From Dioscorea cayenensis subsp. rotundata (Eukaryota; Streptophyta; Magnoliopsida; Dioscoreales; Dioscoreaceae), in the NCBI RefSeq assembly GCF_009730915.1, contig NC_052479.1, positions 2,604,001-2,668,000 of the forward strand: DNA of 64,000 bases, written 5' to 3'. This document shows, piece after piece, positions 12,522 to 23,440 of this stretch. The notes under the pieces were generated by a model. The model was not told the DNA's origin. It worked only from the letters and a program-made list of their open reading frames with translations, and ran no database searches. Every line of letters begins with the position of its first letter. Position 1 is the first letter of the stretch. The position numbers and the translations under genes are program-made.

Positions 12522-13213
12522 CTTGTAAGAGCCATATTTAATGATAGTTTGGTGCTTGTTCAATGAGCGCTCAGTGGTTTGAGTGTTCATTAAAAGTGCT
12601 CAAATAGTCGTTGAGCGTTTAATGGCCACTGAGTGCCAGAGAGTGGGTTATTCAGTGTTTTTAATTTTAAAATTAATTTTTAATATTCAAATAATTAACA
12701 TGGACTCTTTGTTTTTTTGAAAAATGTAAACATTGTACAATAGTTATTTTCATTTTCATTTTTTAATTTTATTTTTATAAATATACTCATATTCTCAAAC
12801 AAAACTTAAATTATTCTCCACTTATTCACCTTTAAATTTTATTAAATAAATATATTTTAATAAAATATATAATATAAATAGTTAAAATGATAACTAAAAT
12901 AATTGTGGATCACATATTATAATATAACTATTTTGAAAAATAATTTAATGGGATGCTAAGATGGCATGTGTGTTAAACTCTATGATAGTATAACGATTAA
13001 AGTTGCCCTAAGCGATGGATATTTCTTTATCAAAATAGATTTTTTTGGGTCCACCCTGACATCAACCATCTTATCTTTTTGAGCTTCATGTGCAAAAAGA
13101 GCTACCATACCATTCTTTTCCAAGATTTATCCCTTCGCATTACTCTGCTACTATAGCGAGGGTGTTTTTTAGAGCACCTGCTATCTTAACTCGTATGATA
13201 TCATTGAAATATA
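12522..13213. other. Intergenic, unassigned
   Basis: Contains a short region (12565-12650) with several gagcg and ccactgag words that could be part of a degraded MITE. Otherwise nothing recognised. Confidence 0.4.
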
Positions 13214-13850
13214 CACTATAACAAAAAAATGCAATTTGTGACACATTTTTGCGACACACAAAATTTAAAATGTGTTGCAGATCACAATTTGCAACATAAT
13301 CTGCGATACAACCAAATGTGTCGCGTTTCAGATGTAGCAAATTTTTACGACACTTTTGACATATGTGTCCAAACTTTTTGACACAAAACTAAAATGTTGC
13401 AAATTTTATCACAATTTATGGATGTTCTGTGACAATATTTGCCATTCAATTTGCAATGATATGCGACAATTGTTTGTGACACGTTTTGTGTGTCGCAACT
13501 TTTGTTGCAATTGCTTGAGACATTTTGCAACATTCTTTATGACACATTTTAATTGTTGCAAGACTTTATGTATTGCAAATTGCGTTGCAAATATGTGCTT
13601 TATGTATTGCAAATTGCGTTGCAAATATGTGAGACTTTTTGCAACAAATCTTGTGACCTATTTTGATTATTGCAAAACTTTTTATGTGTCTCAAATTGTG
13701 TTGCAAATGTGTGGGACTTTTTGCAACATAATCTACTACACATTTTGATTGTTGCAAATTGTGTCGCAAATTCTGTTGCAACTTTGTGAGATATTTTGCG
13801 ACACATTTTTTTATTGTTGCAAAATTATGTCGCAAAATAATTATTCATAA
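13214..13850. repeat. CACTA subterminal repeats
   Basis: Many imperfect direct and inverted copies of short words such as gcgacac, gttgcaaat, tttttgcaaca and their complements; in 13560-13640 a 45-base unit is repeated almost exactly. Arrays like this are where the TnpA-type protein binds in En/Spm elements (family knowledge). Open frames across it are repeat translations, not genes. Confidence 0.8.
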
Positions 13851-14094
13851 CTATGATTATTTGCAATAAATTTTGAAGCATTTTTTACAAACCTATTTTA
13901 AAACCTAATTTACAATCCTCAATAATAACTTTTATAATATTTTGCAAACTAAATATTCCGAACTATAAGTATCCACAATAACAATGCTATACAAAAATTT
14001 AATACTCAAAAATATCTAATACATACAAAATATAATAGTCCAAACATCTAATATAGCAATCGAAAATTAATTCAAAACATCACATTCACTTTGT

Positions 14095-15765
14095 TGCAAT
14101 TTCATTGACATGCTGAGGCTGTTCAACGTCCTCTGAAGTGTGAGGGGCATGGGAAGCAGACTTCCCGGTCCCTCGGCAGCAGCATGAGAAGTACGAAGAG
14201 CTGTTTCAAAGTTTACCTGAATACCTTGAGATTCTAATAGAGAAATGATGTACTCGGGATCTCCGCTTCGCCTCCTTGTATGCTTTCTCTAAAAATTCCA
14301 GCTTTACTCATAACCTCTCGGGGCATAAAAAGGAACAAATTAGTCGAGTACTGGCGCAACACCGAGATTGCGAATGAGAATAATCAGAAGCTATCTTCTC
14401 AACAAGATTACCCATGCCATAACATTGATTTTTTTATACCCTGAATATGTCCCACCATAGTTTATCATCATCAATTTCTACCCTTGGCCTTCTCGAGCCA
14501 ATATGTCTTGGTGAGCTTTGACAAATTTGTCCTGCATAATATAAAGTTTATCGTTAATTATATGTTATGATAAACAAATTATTAATTATTTAAGAATGAC
14601 ATTTAATTTTACACATACATGTGCTAATTGGGTACCTTGTTCATTCCAACTCCCATTATCCTTTTGATAAACTTCTTTAAAAGCCTCTACTATGGATACC
14701 TTATGCCCAATTTGGCTTCCTAAATATATATACATGTGTAAATAGTTAGCTACTAGAAAAATTTTAAATGTATATATTAAAAAAATGAGAAACTTACCAG
14801 TCTATCTCGATGTTCAATCATAGAGATGGAACCACCATGATAAATTGTCATAGATCCCTCGCTTTTCAGCTGCAGGCTCTTTTTATTCTTCTCACAATAT
14901 TTTCTATATTTTTGCATTATTCCAAATCAATAGCAACCGCTCTCAAACATTGTGCCTAATCCATTCTAGTCTCTTTCGCTTCTCCCGAGCACGAGCTAGA
15001 TTTCTCCGCAACCAGTCAGCAGCCTTCTTGTTAAACATTTTTTTCACTTCTCCGACATCATGTGGTTGCCAAGTAAAATGAGATTAAAATAGATAATTAA
15101 ACTTATGAGAAGTTAATAAATTAAAAAAATAATTAAAAAAATACTTAAAAAGAGATATACCTGAAACTGCTGCTAATAACATAGGTAGCCATCATTGGAC
15201 ACTTCTTTCCATGTGTTCCAAGGTGTGGTGTAGTACTTCTTAAAATTTTTTTTTTCAAGATATCAAGCACATATTTCTTACTACAAAAAAAAAATCATTA
15301 TAATGTTTAAATATATCAATAACGCCTATATAATAATAAAATAATAAATAAATTATCTTACTGTATGATTGACGGGATGATGAAGGATTTTTGCATCGTG
15401 CCACCATCATGTGCCTCTGTATCTTCCTGAGGGGATTCATCTGTTTATGAGTTAGAATCATCTTCAGTATTCATTTGAATACCATCGGGGGCCTCGTCAG
15501 TAGGTGGAACCTCATTGTTCGGAGGTGGGACATATTTTGGAATAAAGGCTCGTGTATCAACCTGTTGCGAGGAGCCTCGAGAACTGTCAGCTACATGAGC
15601 AATGAAGAATGAGACCCTGAGCTCGTAGTTCGCAGGGGATGTAGAGGTACTTTCCCAGTAGATGGACGGGAAGATGATGGAGTCAGAGAAGTAGTATTTC
15701 GCCTAGAATCATAATAAATAAATGATGCAACACGCTTTCGCCCCATTTCCTACAAATAAAACACA
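14095..15765 (-). pseudogene. CACTA Transposase_24-like gene, fragmentary
   Basis: Coding-like segments on the minus strand of the CACTA element. The clearest one, at about 15045-14955, reads KKMFNKKAADWLRRNLARAR and then EKRKRLEWIRH, with the basic W-x-x-R pattern of plant Ptta/En/Spm transposase proteins (Transposase_24 family). Upstream, about 15765-15480, MGRKRVASFIYYDSRR and a Ser/Pro-rich stretch look like the N-terminus. Downstream, 14290-14100, a segment with DPEYIISLLESQGIQV may be the C-terminal exon. Introns are probable between these blocks but exact joints were not settled, and stops occur in the longer frames. Calling it inactive is an inference. Confidence 0.6.
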
Positions 15766-16316
15766 TTCAAGTCCATTAAATATCATGTAAGATTGTCATT
15801 ACTCATTATAGATAGAGAAAAAACTTTCAGTATCTAAATTTGAGAGAAAAATTAATGAAGATTGTTACTCTAAAAAGGACACGATAAATCTAGTGTCATA
15901 CAAGTTCCAAACAAAAAAAATTGAAGATCCCACAATCAACTATATATGTTCACAGAGATTTAGATTAAGCTTCTAGAAACAACTTCAAAAACACTGAAAC
16001 TCAATAAAAGACTAAACACCATGACAAATTTAAAACTTTCACAATTGTATTAACTAATGACCAGTGGAAAATAAAACTTTTCATATATATATATATATAT
16101 ATATATATTTAAGTGGCATTAAATTTTTTGGTGGTAAGATCAAGGAGTAAAACTTGAGAAGCTTCTTACCAATACTGGAGTCCTAGTTGCCTAGAAGCTT
16201 TAACTTCTCCTAATTCAGCTGTCATGAAAGAAACACCAGACAAACAAGATCAGAATTGCATGAATTTGTGGCCACCAAGTGAGATCTTAGAATTGCATAA
16301 TATAAGAATTACTAAC
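15766..16316. other. Spacer with (TA)n tract
   Basis: AT-rich, with an alternating AT tract at about 16083-16110. A second NOI exon was looked for here on the minus strand and not found. Confidence 0.5.
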
Positions 16317-16401
16317 TAAATATGACAGTAAATCCTTCAGCAGATGCAGGGTTATTCACATCCCATTCTCCAAATTTAGGTAGTGGCCTGCCTTCTATCT
16401 C
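16317..16401 (-). pseudogene. NOI/RIN4-type exon fragment
   Basis: An isolated 85-base exon on the minus strand, preceded by TTTGCAG and followed by GTTAGT. It encodes EIEGRPLPKFGEWDVNNPAS and then AEGFTVIF. This is the NOI domain of small plant proteins related to RIN4, which are usually membrane-attached immune adaptors and are cleaved within this motif by the bacterial protease AvrRpt2 (family knowledge). The reading frame is open and the residues PKFGEWD are intact. The flanking first exon and the KARDEKK-coding exon expected next are not recognised, so it appears to be an orphan exon with its introns attached. Confidence 0.75.
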
Positions 16402-16778
16402 CTGCAAAGGCAAAGTGAAAAAAAAAAAAACCAAAGATACAAAAGACCAACAATTAGGTAAATAAGGGTATGAACAATTGGTATGTTATGATTGGATTCT
16501 TCCTATTATATCCAGGGAATAATGTGCTATAAATTTATCATTGTCTTTCATCATTTGAGAAAAATATAAATCAAACAAACAGATTCTCAAAAATTTGGAA
16601 GGAATGTTCATTGCATTTTGCCCAGTTATACGACATTGACCTCAATCAAGAATTAAATGTCAGGCTTTTTCAGAAGAATGATTGGTTCAGGCTTATATAT
16701 ATGTATCAATCAAGTGTTTCTTATTTTTCTTAATTTTGCATGATATATATTTAATTGCATGCAATCCTATTTAATTAA

Positions 16779-17045
16779 TTTCATGTGCTTTACTGTACTT
16801 GTTAGGTGTATATGGATGTGCAGAAAAAACATCATGCATTAATTTCAAAAAAATTCAAGCAAATAAGGATAAAAAAAGAAAACCAATAACAACATCTTAA
16901 TTCGTTCTACAAGGGAGAAAGCAAAACTGCATTATAGAAAATAAGCTCTAAATAATAATAAAAACCCAAAATAGATACACATATGACATGTTACGTTGCT
17001 CTAGCTATATAGCTGCCTGTTGTGAAGAGGGTTTGAACTAGTTTG
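16779..17045. repeat. Segmental duplication copy B (CLE 3' region)
   Basis: About 265 bases, close to identical with 17683-17953. It corresponds to the 3' flank and last codons of the CLE gene. Its right edge joins directly to GOS12 coding sequence near 17045. In this copy the CLE C-terminal codons still read SSNPLHN, but the residues before are lost and the stop is changed, so reading would continue for several residues. Confidence 0.85.
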
Positions 17046-17307
17046 ACTGCAGCGAGTATTAGAGTGTCCCTTGATCGCTTCCTTTTTATTGCACCTAAAT
17101 GTATAATAAAAGTATAAGAAATCAATTTTTGGAATAAATATTGGAAATGGTCAAAATTCTTGGAGGGATATGTATACCGAGCAGTCAACGGATTACTGGA
17201 AACTTTTCACCCAATTGTTTCAATTTTCCCTGAACATCGCCAAAGATCGCCTTTTGAGTGCCTAGAACTGATTTGGTAGTTTGAGCTTGACCTATCACCT
17301 CATCTAT
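17045..17307 (-). pseudogene. GOS12-like Golgi SNARE fragment with stop codon
   Basis: Two exons of a Golgi Qb-SNARE (GOSR1/GOS12 type, a tail-anchored vesicle-fusion protein). Exon 17307-17178 encodes IDEVIGQAQTTKSVLGTQ and then GKLKQLGEKFPVIR, a stop at 17187-17185, and LLG; plant GOS12 has a glycine where the stop is. A GT-AG intron follows, then from 17094 GAIKRKRSRDTLILAAV, the basic stretch before the membrane anchor. The anchor is missing: coding sequence breaks near 17045 and runs straight into the CLE duplicate. The retained intron shows that this is a DNA-level copy and not a retrocopy. Earlier exons were not found. Similarity to GOS12 is from memory but very close over about 55 residues. 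Confidence 0.85.
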
Positions 17308-17682
17308 CTGTTGGCAATAATAACTTATGTTGTAAATATTCATTTAGATACATGCATGGTTGCTTGTAGGGATCATTACAATAATGAAACAATCAATATG
17401 ATAATTGCTGCATAATCTTTCGTGCATGTAGAATGCATAGGTTTATTTGTGAAATTTAGTGGCTAAAAAATAAGTATGAAATAGGAAAAAAGAAAGATTA
17501 ATTGATCTAGAATATCATTTAATCACAAAATTCACATCCAACTTCATGAGAGTAAATATTGGGACATTTAGTGGATCAGATAATGAGATTATTTAACTAG
17601 TTGAAAATGAGATGATGAAATCTTACAATGTCAGAAGCTGGTCCAAAATTCAATAAGCAAATCAGCAATTAACTGTGAATCA
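17308..17682. other. Spacer between GOS12 fragment and duplication copy A
   Basis: Probably includes part of a GOS12 intron next to 17307. No other exon was recognised. Confidence 0.45.
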
Positions 17683-17953
17683 ATTTCATGTTCTTTATTG
17701 TACTTGTTAGGTGTGTATGGATGTGTAGATAAACATCATGCATTAATTTCAAGAAATCCAAGCAAATAAGGAAAAAAAGAAAACCAATAACAACATCTTA
17801 ATTCGTTCTACAAGGGAGAAAGAAAAACTGCATTACAGAAAATAAGCTTTAAATAATAAAAAAAAAAACCCCAAAATAGATACACATATGACCTGTTACG
17901 TTGCTCTAGCTATATAGCTACATGTTGTGAAGAGGGTTTGAACCAGTTGGAAC
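17683..17953. repeat. Segmental duplication copy A (CLE 3' region)
   Basis: Partner of 16779-17045, same orientation, about 900 bases apart. This copy is continuous with the rest of the CLE gene and is therefore probably the source. Confidence 0.85.
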
Positions 17954-18104
17954 TACTCTCTTATCTTCAAATGTGATATTGAGGGGAGATGGAATTGGTG
18001 CATTGTTTAATTCTTGATGATCAGTAGAATTGAGCAGAGAAGGAGCAACAACAAAGAAGGATTACTACTACAACCAACACATAGATAGCAACAATACCAG
18101 CCAT
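17918..18104 (-). pseudogene. CLE peptide gene with a frameshift
   Basis: CLE genes encode short secreted precursors from which a 12-13 residue hormone is cut; it is sensed by receptor kinases of the CLAVATA1 type. The ATG at 18104 opens a hydrophobic leader, MAGIVAIYVLVVVVILLCCC, but that frame stops soon after. One base out of frame, the sequence continues as STDHQELNNAPIPSPLN and ends with the CLE motif RVVPTGSNPLHN (17959-17924), one Met and a TAG stop. The motif has the conserved R1, P4, G6, N8, P9, L10, H11 and N12; position 7 is Ser where Pro is usual. The 187-base span is not a multiple of three. A single-base indel in the leader, a sequencing error or an unseen small intron could explain this. 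A TATA-like box lies about 80 bases upstream. Next to it are unrelated gene fragments. Confidence 0.75.
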
Positions 18105-18184
18105 ATTTTGATTTCTAAGACAAGAAGGACGATAACGATGAACCATCAAAGAGAAGAAGAGTTATGGAAATGGCTCAACCTTGA

Positions 18185-18194
18185 CTATATATAT
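18185..18194 (-). promoter_or_regulatory. Putative TATA box of the CLE gene
   Basis: Minus strand reads CATATATATAG about 80-90 bases before the ATG at 18104, a plausible core-promoter distance. AT-rich background makes this weak evidence. Confidence 0.35.
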
Positions 18195-19338
18195 GATGCA
18201 GCTGGTTAATTTGGATGAGAGAATGGAGAATAGGTGAGACTTGTTGGATGCTATATATCTGATCTATAGAGAAAGCTAGACTAGTTTTAGCTACAAAGGA
18301 GAGTGTTAGAGAGTTAAAGAGAGGAGTGGAGAGAAGTTAATGGTCTGCTTGAAAAGCAACTACCAAAAGGCCTTTGCGGATTGACTAATTAATTAAATCC
18401 ATATACTTAATGATAAACGAATTAATTTTTGGAGAAATTTTCAACACGTCATTTAGATGTACGTGTTGCTTTGAGAGTAAGTAATACAACCAATTTACTT
18501 GAATAAGTCCTGGTTCCTGGAATCTTATCCACCTTGGCTCACATCTGAAGCAAGCCAAGTGGAAAGCTAACAAATTGACTCATTATTGGCTGGGTTTTGT
18601 AAAACCAAGTCCATTGTGTCTAAAAAACCAGGCTTTGACTTATTTCACATGCATTTCCTTATAACAAGGGATATCTCAAGCCAAACTTTAATGTCTTGAT
18701 TCATTGATTATGATTAGAAAATTATGTTTTAGTTATTTGAGAACATTTATATTCTTTTAGAAGATAAAAACAAAAGTTTGTGATAAAAAATGCACCAAAC
18801 TAATGCCAGAGGTTAATCCATGCATGCATTGAGATTTGAGTGCAATGCAGATATTGGAAGAGATCTAATAAGAATGGAAACAAATAATAAGTGCACTTGT
18901 TTTCTACTCCATTGTATCATAATATGTTTAGAAGTGTTGAAATGCAATGCCATTTTGAAGGAAAAAAACTATTTGTGGTGAAGAAAATAAGATGAGCACC
19001 AATCATATAATCCTTTTGCTCTAAAGTTTCACAAGAAATCTCTAAATAATTAAAAAAAAATGTGGTTTGATATTCTTGATTACTTTTAGCAGTGATAGTC
19101 CTTGAAGGATTTTGAATCTTTTGATTATACAATATCCTAGCAATCTATTAACACCTTTTGGATATTATCTTAGACATAAGCGGCCTAAGTAATTTTTTTA
19201 AAAACTACCAAATACCAAATGTTCTAGATTACTTTGTTGTTTAATTATGTACTAAAAAAAATATTAAAACGAACTATTCCAATATAATCTCAATGACATT
19301 GAATAATCCCAAATGGTTTGTACAACCAATGGCTTTGT
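18195..19338. other. Intergenic region
   Basis: Upstream region of the CLE gene and DNA up to the gypsy LTR. No gene and no CACTA right terminus seen. Confidence 0.5.
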
Positions 19339-19905
19339 TGTGAATTTATTAGCTAAAAATACAAATTAAGCAACTGTAATTCACTAATCCCAAACAAGAA
19401 CACTCTAAATTAATTACTCTCCACTATACTGAGCAAGTGATCTCAAGAATTCACTTAAGTTCACCAAATAAGTTTCAATTCAGTAAACAAATACCATGAA
19501 GTAGTAGATAAAAAAAATATATAACTAAAAACAGGAAGATAACTCGGGATTGTCTCTCCCCTGCCGTCGGTCAAAAGAGCCACTTCTCTCTTCTTTATTC
19601 CTCTCTTTTCTTCAGCTTTTCTCCCCACCTTTTATTTCTAACTTTCTAGCTCAGCATAACTAACTCCCCATCCCGTGTCTCTCCTTACAACCATTCGTCT
19701 ATGTTGTCACCCCGTGATGAATCCCGTGAGGCATGTGTTTGCCTTACTCTCCCGGTCACTCGTTCACCAAGTCAGCTCATTATTCGCCTCCCCATTGGAT
19801 GCTTGCATGTCGACCTCCTCTTTTGACTGTTCTGGCCTCTTGCGCTATATGCAAGGTTAGTTTAAACCCAACTCTTTTGGCACCTTTTGCTTAGCCATCA
19901 CAACA
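19339..19905 (-). repeat. Gypsy 3' LTR
   Basis: Starts TGTGAAT and ends CACAACA on the plus strand. It aligns along its length with 27901-28532, for example taagcaactgtaattcac and ttagcc(a/t)tcacaaca. On the element's strand a purine-rich tract (GGGTGAGGGTAA) precedes it, consistent with a polypurine tract. Confidence 0.8.
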
Positions 19906-20090
19906 TTACCCTCACCCAACATCATTCAAGACCTTGTCCTCAAGGTCGAACTCAGGGTAAACTTGCGCTAGTTGAACACAATCCTCCCATGAGTTATCAT
20001 GAGTGAGTCCCTGCCAATGTATCAAAACCTGTTGAATTGGTCGCCTATTGCGGAGAATCTGGCGAAGCTATAAAATGGCAAGCGGTTGTA

Positions 20091-20640
20091 TCACCGGACC
20101 TGCCTCATTAAAAATGAATGGAAGACACTATGTCTCCGGTATAGTTGTAGCATCTCCTTCAAACTTTTTGGGTAGAGAGACATAAAACACCGGTGGATGT
20201 GAGAGTATTCCGGTAGCAGTAATTGATAAGCAACAGAGCCTATACTGTGAGTGATTTGAAATATACCGAAATACCTCATACCCAACTTTTGATTCTTGTG
20301 CAATGTAAGAGAATGTTGTCGGTACGGCTGTAATTTCACTAATATCCACTCACTAACAGCAAAAGAGATCTCAATTCTTTGTTTATCAGATAATTACTTC
20401 ATTCTTGTCCTTGTTTTGAGTAAATTTTGTTGAAACTGTTATAGAATTTTGTCTCTAGAAGAAAGCAACTGAGCTAGCTCTGGAGGATCTCTATCATTCA
20501 AGTAATAAGAAAGTATTGTTGGAGGATCAAGGCCATACACAATTTGAAATGGAGTCATGCCAACACTCCTATGGAATGTTGAATTATACCAAATTTAGTC
20601 GTCTACTTGGCCCAATTATCACTCCTCCGGTTGATTCCTT
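20091..20640 (-). pseudogene. Gypsy integrase C-terminal remnant
   Basis: In several frames on the minus strand: VGMTPFQIVYGLDP at about 20575-20535, then VKLQPYRQHSLTL, RYFG-FQITH-IGSVAYQL and LLPEYSHIH near 20340-20170. This is the C-terminal part of a Ty3/gypsy integrase. Several stops and frameshifts. The catalytic core that should lie between this and 24702 is missing. Confidence 0.8.
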
Positions 20641-20731
20641 TTTTTTGTTCACCGAAGTCTAGTCTCTCTCTCGCCGTCTACCAGTCTCTCTGTCACCATC
20701 TACTCGGTAGCCATCTCTTCTCGCAAAGGGT

Positions 20732-21140
20732 GTGAACGATGATATTTGTGTTGTTTTTTTTACTATTTTCCTTTTGTTTTCCTCTCGATTGGTTGTAATT
20801 TTTTTTCAGTGTTCCATTCTTGTTATTTCTTACAGATCTGCAAGGACATCAATTTTTTTTTTATTGATTCTAGTTATATGCAATCTTCTTACCATCATTT
20901 TCCCTCAATTTGCTTTCTCCTTAAGATTTTCAAAGGATGCGAAAGTGTGTGTAAATTTTTTTCAGGCTTTGTCTTCTGTCGTTCTTCTTGTTTCTTACAG
21001 ATCTGCAAGAAAATCAAATTATATTTTTTTTATTGCTTCTGATTATCATTTAAATGAGCTTCATTTGTCTTTACTGTTGTCGCTGTCAATTCTAAGTTCA
21101 ATACTGACTTCAATGTTGAGAACATTGAAAATCATTATCA
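20732..21140 (+). other. Leader-like region with internal repeat
   Basis: T-rich sequence with two copies of a block (tttcttacagatctgcaag, at about 20825 and 20990) that each contain a plausible splice acceptor. Open frames here are T-rich translations (Phe/Leu/Ser) and are not believed to be protein. Confidence 0.35.
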
Positions 21141-21179
21141 AACTTTGAAATTGCGATATGTTGAGATAAAAAGGTGAGA

Positions 21180-21870
21180 GATCTCAATGGGGCAAGTTGG
21201 GATGATGCCATGAATACCATCACACTTGATTCTATGGTTGCTCTGACCTACGTCGAGGTAACATGGTTCACCTTTCATTAAAACAATATTATGGCGTATG
21301 CATGTACATGTGTACTTTGTTGTTAATGTCATTGTAATATAGGCTCACCGGCTGCCAAGGATTTTATAAACAAACCAATTGAACATTATAAAGCATTGAG
21401 GATTCTATGTGGTGAGGACAATGCAACGAGCGCGTATGCGACCTTTCTATACACTGATTTCAAGGATAAATCAGAGCACGAAGGCAACAATATGGAGAAC
21501 TTTGATGAAGTCCCAGTTGAATAGCCAAGCGATGATGATGCTGATGCGAACTCTTCCCTACTTGTTGTTGGTAGCCCCGCCACATCATCTGCACAAAGGT
21601 CACAATGTTCAAGTAGGGGTTCAAAGAACCCTTCTATGATGGGTGATCTCATTATTGTAGTAGGAGAAATGGCATCTGCCATTAAGAACCCCACCTACTG
21701 AATGGAGACCTTGTATGCAAAGGTTATGGAGGTTGATGTTTTTCAAAAGAAGGAACTTGTTAAGGTGTTTGATTATCTGCAGCTTTGTGAGAATGAGGCA
21801 AGAGGATTCCTAGTGAAGGATATGGAACTCAGGAAGGATTGGATTGAAAAATTTCTATCTAGGATGGATT
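21180..21870 (+). pseudogene. MYB/SANT-like ORF of a Harbinger element
   Basis: Plus-strand pieces read LNGASWDDAMNTITLDSMVA, then after a possible intron LINKPIEHYKALRILCGEDN-ATSAYA, an acidic linker, and finally MEVDVFQKKELVKVFDYL with ELRKDWIEKFL. The layout (MYB/SANT-like start, K-P-x-x-x-Y-x-x-L and A-T-x-x-Y-A motif, C-terminal block with W-x-x-K/R-x-L) fits the Myb/SANT-like proteins that are the second gene of PIF/Harbinger transposons and are also found as host L10-interacting MYB proteins. Two in-frame stops (near 21522 and 21698) make it a pseudogene. Confidence 0.6.
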
Positions 21871-22829
21871 GATTCAGCATTTACAATGCTTGGGCCTCTT
21901 AACTAGATCCTGCTTCTACTACCTAGTTATTTTATTGTATGTCCCTACATTTCATGCATCATGACTCTTATGTTTTGTTATAGGGTGACCTAGCAATGGA
22001 CATCTTGTTGTGGTTCCATCCTTTTATGCATTTCATTTGTTTTGGCTTTTTGCATTTTATGTTGTTGACATGTGTATGTTTGTCGAAACCTACTTTTATT
22101 TCTGTTGCTATGCTAGGTTTGGATATTTTTGTGTTTGTCACTAACATGGCTATCTTTCTTTTGTTTTTGTTTGAATTTCAGGTTATGATATAATGGCAAT
22201 GATGAAAAGCAAATTGTGACATTGCACTGAGGCACAATCTCGTATTATGGGACAAAATCCAAATTGGGGCACTGGTAGGGCAAAATGACGGGCATTTCGC
22301 TGCCAATCTTTTGCAGCCATTACGTATCTGATTTGGTAATTGGGTTTCCTATGCATTTTTCAAATTTTGGAATGTATGGACATATTTTTTTTATATGATT
22401 ATTTGTTTTAAACTGATTTACACAAGTGTGGCGAGGCAATTAGAAGGTACATGATGCCACCATTGCAGCCACCTTGTATAGTTTCTGGTCGCTTCGGTTG
22501 TTTTCACAAATAAAACAGTGCAAATGAATGTGCTTATTATCACTCTTGCTATTACCTGAGCCATGCCAAGAATACAGGACTTGCTTTGGTTCAACACCAG
22601 TCAGACATGTAAGTATTTATCTTCTTATCTCTTCGTGTTCTGATAAAATGCAGGGTTTGTATTGACAATAAAGCTTGTGATTATGTAACTATTATTAGAG
22701 TAGTGCTTGAAAGTTGAAACCTCATCAGAAAACATATATATATATATATATATATATAAGTTGAATATTTTGTTTCTAATAGGTGGAACCGTGGAAAGGT
22801 TGAACAAACATGAGCTCCTGCTAAAAATT

Positions 22830-23440
22830 TTGCAGCTACTTACTGATCTGAATCATCCTTGAGGTATGTGTAGTTCTCAATGACTTTGAAATACAACATT
22901 GTTAAAGCCAAGGCATGGTCTCATAACACCATGAAAGATGGTCTCATGAAGAACCTTCTCTCTGGTCTTATGAAAGGAAAGATGAGCAATGCCTTTATAG
23001 GAATGTAACTAAAATCATAACATTGAGAGGAGACTTCATAACATAATATTTGATGGCAGAGATTATGTTAGAAAAATTAGTGCTAAGAGTAGCAGTAATG
23101 AATTGTGATGACAAGTACACCATGGTTATTTTGAAAACAAAGAATAGACCCAAACTCATGTTCAATATCGTTTGCAATCTGATTGACAAGAAATATGTTG
23201 TATTTCATGTGATCGTTGAAGATTGTGATATTGAAGTTTTTCAGGTATATATATATGTGTGTGTGTGTTGTTATATTGCTTAATATATGTTTTATTTTGG
23301 ATATATAAGATTTAATTGCAATTACTTGTAGGAGACGTTTATGAGGCATGTGGATGGGTTCCCTTTGAGGTTTAAAGGGGGAAAAAGACGTTTGGAACAA
23401 TGCCTTGAGGCAGCATCAGAGAAACGACCAACAGAGGTCT
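22830..23440 (+). pseudogene. ACR-like ACT-domain protein fragment
   Basis: Exons of a plant ACT-domain-repeat (ACR) protein, a family with four ACT domains thought to sense amino acids. Visible in order: LLTDLNHP followed by a stop; a VKAKAWSHNTMKDG segment near 22905-22945; ERRLHNI-like and GRDYVRKISAKSS near 23015-23095; then TMVILKTKNRPKLMFNIVCN with LIDKKYVVFHVIVEDCD and VFQ ending at 23243; after a GT-AG intron, ETFMRHVDGFPLRF and RRLEQCLEAASEKRP (23332-23436). Intron positions are kept, so this is a genomic copy. Stops and frame changes separate the blocks. It lies inside the Harbinger-like insertion. The family call is from memory but the VVFH and RHVDG words are distinctive. Confidence 0.7.

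Larger units (their letters stand above)
13214..15765 (-). mobile_element. CACTA (En/Spm) transposon, one end visible
   Basis: The left terminus begins CACTATAACAAAAAAATGC at 13214, the conserved start of CACTA elements, after a candidate 3-bp target ATA (13211-13213). It is followed by about 630 bases of subterminal repeats and then, on the minus strand, a Transposase_24-like gene. A matching right end (TATAGTG) was not found before the gypsy LTR at 19339, so the right limit given here is only the end of recognisable coding sequence. The tnp2-type transposase gene expected further upstream on the minus strand is absent; fragments of cellular genes lie there instead. Confidence 0.7.

Noticed and set aside
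13140..13835. Overlapping Cys/His/Gln-rich frames on the minus strand and a Cys/Phe-rich frame on the plus strand
   Set aside because: Translations of CACTA subterminal repeats; the same words recur in all frames.
13214..19338. Right end of the CACTA element
   Set aside because: No TATAGTG-type terminus with mirrored subterminal repeats was found before 19339.
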